From CAZWRK01 sp964635875 (lineage in GTDB: Bacteria; Pseudomonadota; Gammaproteobacteria; Burkholderiales; Aquaspirillaceae), in NCBI GenBank assembly GCA_964635875.1, contig CAZWRK010000005.1, positions 13,249 to 77,248 of the forward strand: a stretch of 64,000 nucleotides of DNA, in the 5' to 3' direction. Position numbers and translations under genes: made by a program. How positions within the stretch are numbered: position 1 is the stretch's first letter; each line of letters starts with the position of its first letter. This document shows, in pieces, positions 60,214 through 64,000 of this stretch. Under the pieces are notes generated by a model that ran no database searches, was not told the DNA's origin, and saw only the letters and a list, made by a program, of their open reading frames with translations.

Positions 60214-61602
60214 ATGGCCATAGCAAATTGGAGTTTCGGTGTCTTATGTCTTTGGGTTTTGGGTGGGGTGAATCCTTGCTTTGCCGACACCCAAGAGAAG
60301 ATGTTGGATAACGGGTTAAAAGTCGTTGTGAAAACCGATCGCCGTGCGCCGGTTGTGGTTTCGCAGTTGTGGTATCGCGTGGGGTCGATTGACGAGGTTA
60401 ATACTGTCACGGGTGTTTCACATGCTTTGGAACATATGATGTTCAAAGGTACGCCGACGGTGCCGGAAGGCGAATTTTCGCGGCGAGTTGCAGCGATGGG
60501 CGGCAAGGAAAATGCATTTACCAGTCAAGATTACACGGTGTACTTTCAGCAGCTTGCGGCCAAACGCTTGCCTGAAGCATTCGCCCTAGAGGCAGATAGA
60601 ATGGCGCATTTGTCTTTGGATGCTTCTGCTTTTTCCAAAGAGATCCAAGTGATTCGTGAAGAGCGTCGAATGCGTACCGACGATCAGCCTTTTTCCGTTT
60701 TGCATGAGCGATTGAATGCGACAGCGATGCTGTTTGACCCCGCACGGCAGCCGGTGATTGGCTGGGATAGCGACCTGAGAAAGATGCAGGTCAGCGATTT
60801 ACGGGCGTGGTATCAGTCATGGTACAGCCCAAAAAATGCCACTTTGATTGTGGTCGGTGATGTGGTGCCTGAGCAGGTATTCTCGATGGCGGAAGCGACC
60901 TTTGGTCGCGTTGCGGCGCGGCCGGTTGCGGCGCGGCAGTCGATTGTCGAGCCTGATCAAGGCGTGGGGATCAAGCGTTTGACCGTTAAGCAGCCCTCTG
61001 AGTTAGGTTTGTTGTCATTAGCATGGCGTGCTCCGCACTTAACACGAATTGATGAAAAAGACCCTTACGCTCTCTTTATGTTGGCCGGCGTTTTGGATGG
61101 GTTGGATGCATCACGCTTACCTAAAACGCTGGTTCGAGAAAAAAAACTGGCCACAAGTGTGAGCGCGTCTTATGACTTTTTGGGGCGTGGTGAGACTTTA
61201 TTTTCGGTTTCGGCAATTCCGGCACAAGGCGTTTCTGTCGCTAAAATGGAAGCCGCTTTGCGCCACGAATTAGATCGTATTGTAAAAGAGGGTGTGGGCG
61301 AGGCAGAGTTGGCGCGCGTGCGCACCCAGCTCGCGGCATCACATATTTTTGAGAAAGATTCGATGTTTGCACAGGCGATGAGTATGGGGCGCTTGGAGTC
61401 CTTGGGCTTTTCGTGGCGGGATGAGGGCGCTATTCAAGGACAGTTGAACGCGGTCCGCTCAGAGGACATTCAGCGCGTTGCGCGTCAGTATTTGCAAGAT
61501 GATCATTTGACTGTGGGGGTCTTGGTGCCACAGCCGACGTCGCCTGCTAAAGCCGCGTCTAACGCAGCGAGTGTTGGCATGGGAGGTGGCTATGTTCGCT
61601 AA
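60214..61602 (+). CDS. M16B zinc peptidase, catalytic subunit
   Basis: A 462-residue exported peptidase. The ATG at 60214 starts a signal peptide (cleavage near NPCFADTQ). The inverted zinc motif is intact: GVSHALEHMMFKGT (HxxEH) with a downstream Glu in FALEADRMAHL. The C-terminal half has the M16 domain fold but not the R-Y motif; that motif is in the next gene. The two overlap by 11 nt, so the proteins probably form a heterodimer. The periplasmic substrate is unknown. Confidence 0.92.
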   Translation: MAIANWSFGVLCLWVLGGVNPCFADTQEKMLDNGLKVVVKTDRRAPVVVSQLWYRVGSIDEVNTVTGVSHALEHMMFKGTPTVPEGEFSRRVAAMGGKENAFTSQDYTVYFQQLAAKRLPEAFALEADRMAHLSLDASAFSKEIQVIREERRMRTDDQPFSVLHERLNATAMLFDPARQPVIGWDSDLRKMQVSDLRAWYQSWYSPKNATLIVVGDVVPEQVFSMAEATFGRVAARPVAARQSIVEPDQGVGIKRLTVKQPSELGLLSLAWRAPHLTRIDEKDPYALFMLAGVLDGLDASRLPKTLVREKKLATSVSASYDFLGRGETLFSVSAIPAQGVSVAKMEAALRHELDRIVKEGVGEAELARVRTQLAASHIFEKDSMFAQAMSMGRLESLGFSWRDEGAIQGQLNAVRSEDIQRVARQYLQDDHLTVGVLVPQPTSPAKAASNAASVGMGGGYVR

Positions 61603-62920
61603 GTTACGCGTGTCTTGGATTTTGTTGTGCGGATTTTCGGTGATTGCGATGCCCGCGTCGGCGGCAGAGTTGATGCGTTGGACGCGTTCAGATGGCTCGC
61701 GAGTAATGTATATCGAAAGTCGTTCAAACCCGATTTTAGATATTAAGGTCGAGTTTGATGCGGGGTCGCGTTGGGATCCTGTGGATAAAGCTGGACTGGC
61801 CGAAATGACGGCGGGTTTGTTGGACGCTGGCACGAATAAAATGAACGAAGAGCGTGTTCGTGAGGCCTTGGCGGATGTCGCTGCGTCTTTATCGACCTCG
61901 GTAGATGCTGATCGTGCCGGTTTGCATTTGCGAACACTCTCGACGCCAAAAGAGCGGCGGCAGGCGGTTGCGGTGATGGCGAATGTGTTGGCGCATCCGC
62001 AATTCCCTGAGGCGGTGCTGGCGCGAGAAAAAGCGCGTGCGATTGAGGGTTTGCGACAACAAGATACTGATCCGGCAGATTTGGCTCGCCGTAAGTTAAT
62101 GCTCGCGATGTATGGCTCGCATCCTTATGCGCGTGATGCGATGCAGTCGATTCAAAGTGTGCGCTCAATACATACTAAGGATTTAGTGCAGTTTTGGCGG
62201 CGCCACTATCGGGCGTCGCAGGCGGTCGTGACGGTGGTGGGAGATGTTTCTCGTGAAGAGGCTGATTCATTGGCTTCTGAGCTGCTTACGGCGCTGCCTG
62301 TTGAGGCTGTAGATGCTACGTCTGTTCCCGAAGTGAAACCTGCCTCTTCGGCCATACTGCGTCTTCCACATTCTGCGAGTCAGGCTGCAATTTATATGGG
62401 GATGCCCTTGTTAACGCGCAAAGACCCTGATTATTTTCCGCTGTTGGTCGGAAATTATATTTTAGGCGGAGGAGGGTTTGATTCACGTCTCATGCGGGAG
62501 TTGCGCGACAAACGGGGCTATACCTATGGGGTTTCGAGCTATATGAATCCGATGGCCGCAGCGGGTGAGTTTGTTGTGGGATTTTCAACCCAGCGTGATC
62601 AGGCAGAGTCTGCTTTACAGGTTGCACAATCCGTTTTGTCGACGTTTATTGAGCAAGGGCCGACGAAGGCGGAGCTGGATCAGGCAAAAAATAATATTAT
62701 CGGCGGCTTTCCTTTGCGTTTTGATAGCAATCGAAAATTATTGGAGTTTGCGGCTGTGATTGGTTTTTATGACTTGCCGCTCTCTTTTTTGGAGGAGTAT
62801 CCACAAAAGATTGCTGCGGTGTCTGTTGAGGCAGTAAAGACTGCTTTTCAGCAACGGGTGCATAAAGGTCAATGGCAGACTGTCGTTGTCGGGGTGCCGG
62901 ATGTTCCTCGTGTTCAGTAA
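61592..62920 (+). CDS. M16B peptidase-like protein, non-catalytic partner
   Basis: A 442-residue exported protein (signal peptide ending near MPASAAEL) of the M16 family. Where the zinc motif should be it has AGLAEMTAGLLDAGT, with no His, so it cannot bind catalytic zinc. It carries the substrate-contacting segment MRELRDKRGYTYGVSSY, which is degenerate in the catalytic partner. ATG 61592 follows GGGAGG, inside the end of the upstream gene. Split M16B pairs of this kind are common in proteobacteria. Confidence 0.92.
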   Translation: MFAKLRVSWILLCGFSVIAMPASAAELMRWTRSDGSRVMYIESRSNPILDIKVEFDAGSRWDPVDKAGLAEMTAGLLDAGTNKMNEERVREALADVAASLSTSVDADRAGLHLRTLSTPKERRQAVAVMANVLAHPQFPEAVLAREKARAIEGLRQQDTDPADLARRKLMLAMYGSHPYARDAMQSIQSVRSIHTKDLVQFWRRHYRASQAVVTVVGDVSREEADSLASELLTALPVEAVDATSVPEVKPASSAILRLPHSASQAAIYMGMPLLTRKDPDYFPLLVGNYILGGGGFDSRLMRELRDKRGYTYGVSSYMNPMAAAGEFVVGFSTQRDQAESALQVAQSVLSTFIEQGPTKAELDQAKNNIIGGFPLRFDSNRKLLEFAAVIGFYDLPLSFLEEYPQKIAAVSVEAVKTAFQQRVHKGQWQTVVVGVPDVPRVQ

Positions 62921-62929
62921 GGAGTGAGT

Positions 62930-63526
62930 TTGAATCGAAAGACTGTTGGGCGGAACCGTGTGCGCATTATTGGTGGACAATTTCGCCGTCGTTTAATTTC
63001 TTTTCCTGACCAGCAGGGGTTGCGGCCGACGCCTGATCGTGTGAAAGAAACGCTGTTTAATTGGTTGGGCCAAGAGTTGTACGGGATGCATTGCTTGGAC
63101 TTATTTGCAGGGAGTGGATCGCTTGGCTTTGAGGCTGCCTCTCGAGGTGCTGCGCGTGTCGTCATGGTTGACCGCACCAAACCAGTATTGGCTGCGCTGG
63201 AAGAGAATCGAAAATTGCTTGGTGCAAACCAGGTTGAAATTGTGGCGGGGGATGCTCGGCATTTTGTGCGCGGGTGTTCGGGTTTGTTTGATTTGATTTT
63301 TTTAGACCCGCCGTTTGATAGTGCATTGCTTGTAGAGGTGTTGCCGGATTTGGCGCGGATTCTGAAACCCGGCGGGCGCGTTTATGCAGAGTGTGCGCAC
63401 TGGCCGCCTTTAGATGGATGGTCTATTTTGCGTGAAGGACGTGCAGGATTAGTCTCTTATGCCTTGATGGAAGCGGCCGATTTATCTAGTCTTGCGGCGC
63501 CTTCTGTGCAATGTCAAAATTTATAG
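62930..63526 (+). CDS. rsmD: 16S rRNA (guanine-966-N2)-methyltransferase RsmD
   Basis: SAM-dependent enzyme modifying 16S rRNA G966. The 198-residue protein has VRIIGGQFRRRLISF, GLRPTPDRVKETLFNWL, SAM-binding LDLFAGSGSLGFEAASRGA and catalytic FLDPPFDS. The start is taken as TTG 62930, 5 nt after AAGGAG; a GTG at 62924 overlaps that site and is less likely. It lies 9 nt after the M16 pair; rsmD next to ftsY (here divergent, with the M16 genes between) is a common arrangement. Confidence 0.95.
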   Translation: MNRKTVGRNRVRIIGGQFRRRLISFPDQQGLRPTPDRVKETLFNWLGQELYGMHCLDLFAGSGSLGFEAASRGAARVVMVDRTKPVLAALEENRKLLGANQVEIVAGDARHFVRGCSGLFDLIFLDPPFDSALLVEVLPDLARILKPGGRVYAECAHWPPLDGWSILREGRAGLVSYALMEAADLSSLAAPSVQCQNL

Positions 63527-63547
63527 ACTGAATTTTAAGGAAAAGTC

Positions 63548-63802
63548 ATGGCTTTAATGATTACGGATGAGTGCATCAATTGCGATGTGTGCGAACCCGA
63601 ATGCCCCAATAATGCAATTTCTCAAGGCGAAGAGATTTATGTCATTGATCCTAACCTCTGTACACAGTGTGTCGGCCATTACGATGAGCCGCAGTGTCAG
63701 CAGGTTTGCCCGGTCGATTGCATTCCTTTAGACCCTGCTCATCCAGAGAGTGAAGAAGAGCTTAAGCAGAAATATTTGATTATTACTGGTCAAGCTTCTT
63801 GA
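63548..63802 (+). CDS. 2[4Fe-4S] ferredoxin (YfhL/Allochromatium type)
   Basis: An 84-residue electron carrier. CINCDVCEPECPNNAI supplies one CxxCxxCxxxCP set. The second, CTQCVGHYDEPQCQQVCPVDCI, has the longer loop between Cys 2 and Cys 3 typical of the Allochromatium-type low-potential ferredoxins, with an extended acidic C-terminus. ATG 63548 follows AAGGA. It is 21 nt after rsmD, probably co-transcribed. Confidence 0.95.
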   Translation: MALMITDECINCDVCEPECPNNAISQGEEIYVIDPNLCTQCVGHYDEPQCQQVCPVDCIPLDPAHPESEEELKQKYLIITGQAS

Positions 63803-63814
63803 TTTTGTATGAGA

Positions 63815-63850
63815 TCAAAGAAAGTCCGCTTTTGCGGGTTTTCTTTTTAA
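63815..63850 (+). terminator. Intrinsic terminator after the ferredoxin gene
   Basis: GAAAGTCCGC and GCGGGTTTTC pair around TTTT, using two G-U pairs, and a T run follows. Confidence 0.8.
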
Positions 63851-63904
63851 TTCAGAGTGTTATTTAAAAAGATAAGATTTTTTCGGTTTTTTTGATGAAA
63901 TGTG

Positions 63905-63933
63905 TTGACAGGCTTAGGTTTGGTCTGGATAAT
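63905..63933 (+). promoter_or_regulatory. Sigma-70 promoter of the tRNA-Tyr gene
   Basis: Perfect TTGACA (63905-63910), 17-nt spacer, GATAAT (63928-63933, 5 of 6). The discriminator is GC-rich (GCGGGC), as in stringently controlled stable-RNA promoters. Initiation would be a few bases before the tRNA. Confidence 0.88.
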
Positions 63934-63945
63934 GCGGGCTTCTCT

Positions 63946-64000
63946 GGAGGGATTCCCGAGCGGTCAAAGGGATCAGACTGTAAATCTGACGGCTCTGCCT
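63946..64000 (+). tRNA. tRNA-Tyr (GTA), 3' part outside the window
   Basis: Starts GGAGGGATTCCCGAGCGG, very close to E. coli tRNA-Tyr. The anticodon arm CAGA-CTGTAAA-TCTG carries GTA at 63980-63982, and the sequence enters the class II variable arm before the window ends. 55 of about 85 nt are present. Confidence 0.95.

Noticed and set aside
1..64000. Neisseriaceae DNA uptake sequence (GCCGTCTGAA type)
   Set aside because: Not seen by eye in terminators or between genes; a computed word count would be needed to exclude other uptake words.
1..64000. Prophage, insertion sequence, integron, CRISPR or defence island
   Set aside because: No transposase, integrase, spaced repeats or defence-type genes; nearly every gene is a housekeeping or signalling gene.

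Overview
The window is chromosomal DNA from a Gram-negative proteobacterium, most likely a betaproteobacterium. The inference rests on gene content: LptD/SurA outer-membrane biogenesis, the ftsY-ftsE-ftsX-rpoH cluster, a dprA-smg-topA block, a CIRCE operator ahead of rpoH, an Acidithiobacillus-type glutamate-cysteine ligase, a DUF2968 protein and a DUF3683 giant oxidoreductase. It may be related to Neisseriales, but the Neisseriaceae uptake word was not seen by eye. The sequence is moderately GC-rich and densely coded on both strands. I see no prophage, insertion sequence, CRISPR array or island. Two runs of exactly 100 N (5315-5414 and 39096-39195) interrupt genes and are scaffold gaps.

Layout. 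1-8.7 kb: uvrD (cut by the window edge), a crotonase-family gene, an RND efflux adaptor/permease pair (permease gapped), pyrC and def. 8.9-13.5 kb: dprA, smg, topA and a small membrane protein. 13.6-18.8 kb: a promoter and three signalling genes (a receiver protein with unrecognised output, a receiver-HD-GYP phosphodiesterase, a soluble PAS hybrid kinase with two receiver regions and Hpt). 18.8-22.5 kb: gshA, gshB, apbE and dgkA on the minus strand. 22.7-25.4 kb: a PfkB kinase, a DUF2968 protein and a TlpA-like thioredoxin. 25.4-31.3 kb: a seven-gene minus-strand run, amgK-murU-ruvC-ubiA-ruvA-pap2-ruvB, in which Holliday-junction genes alternate with envelope genes. 31.4-35.9 kb: lptD-surA-pdxA. 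35.9-38.6 kb: a receiver-PilZ protein facing a Cache-HAMP-HD-GYP protein. 38.8-46.8 kb: the DUF3683 oxidoreductase, a HIT protein, xth, pyrE and fadH. 46.9-52.1 kb: a Cache-PAS-GGDEF-EAL protein and a chemoreceptor, separated by 656 bp of AT-rich DNA. 52.3-56.1 kb: a MOSC protein, crcB, proB and bioA. 56.1-60 kb: rpoH, ftsX, ftsE, ftsY. 60.2-64 kb: an M16 peptidase pair, rsmD, a 2[4Fe-4S] ferredoxin, and the start of a tRNA-Tyr gene with a near-consensus promoter.

Themes. Cyclic-di-GMP signalling is dense: two HD-GYP proteins, one GGDEF-EAL protein and one PilZ protein, with a phosphorelay and a chemoreceptor. Envelope maintenance is the second theme: LptD/SurA, the AmgK-MurU recycling branch, a PAP2 phosphatase, diacylglycerol kinase and FtsEX. 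The best leads for follow-up are the interleaved ruv/envelope operon, the MurU-Sel1 fusion, the receiver with unknown output, the degenerate receivers, and the CIRCE element that would place rpoH under HrcA. No clearly new defence or mobile system was found.
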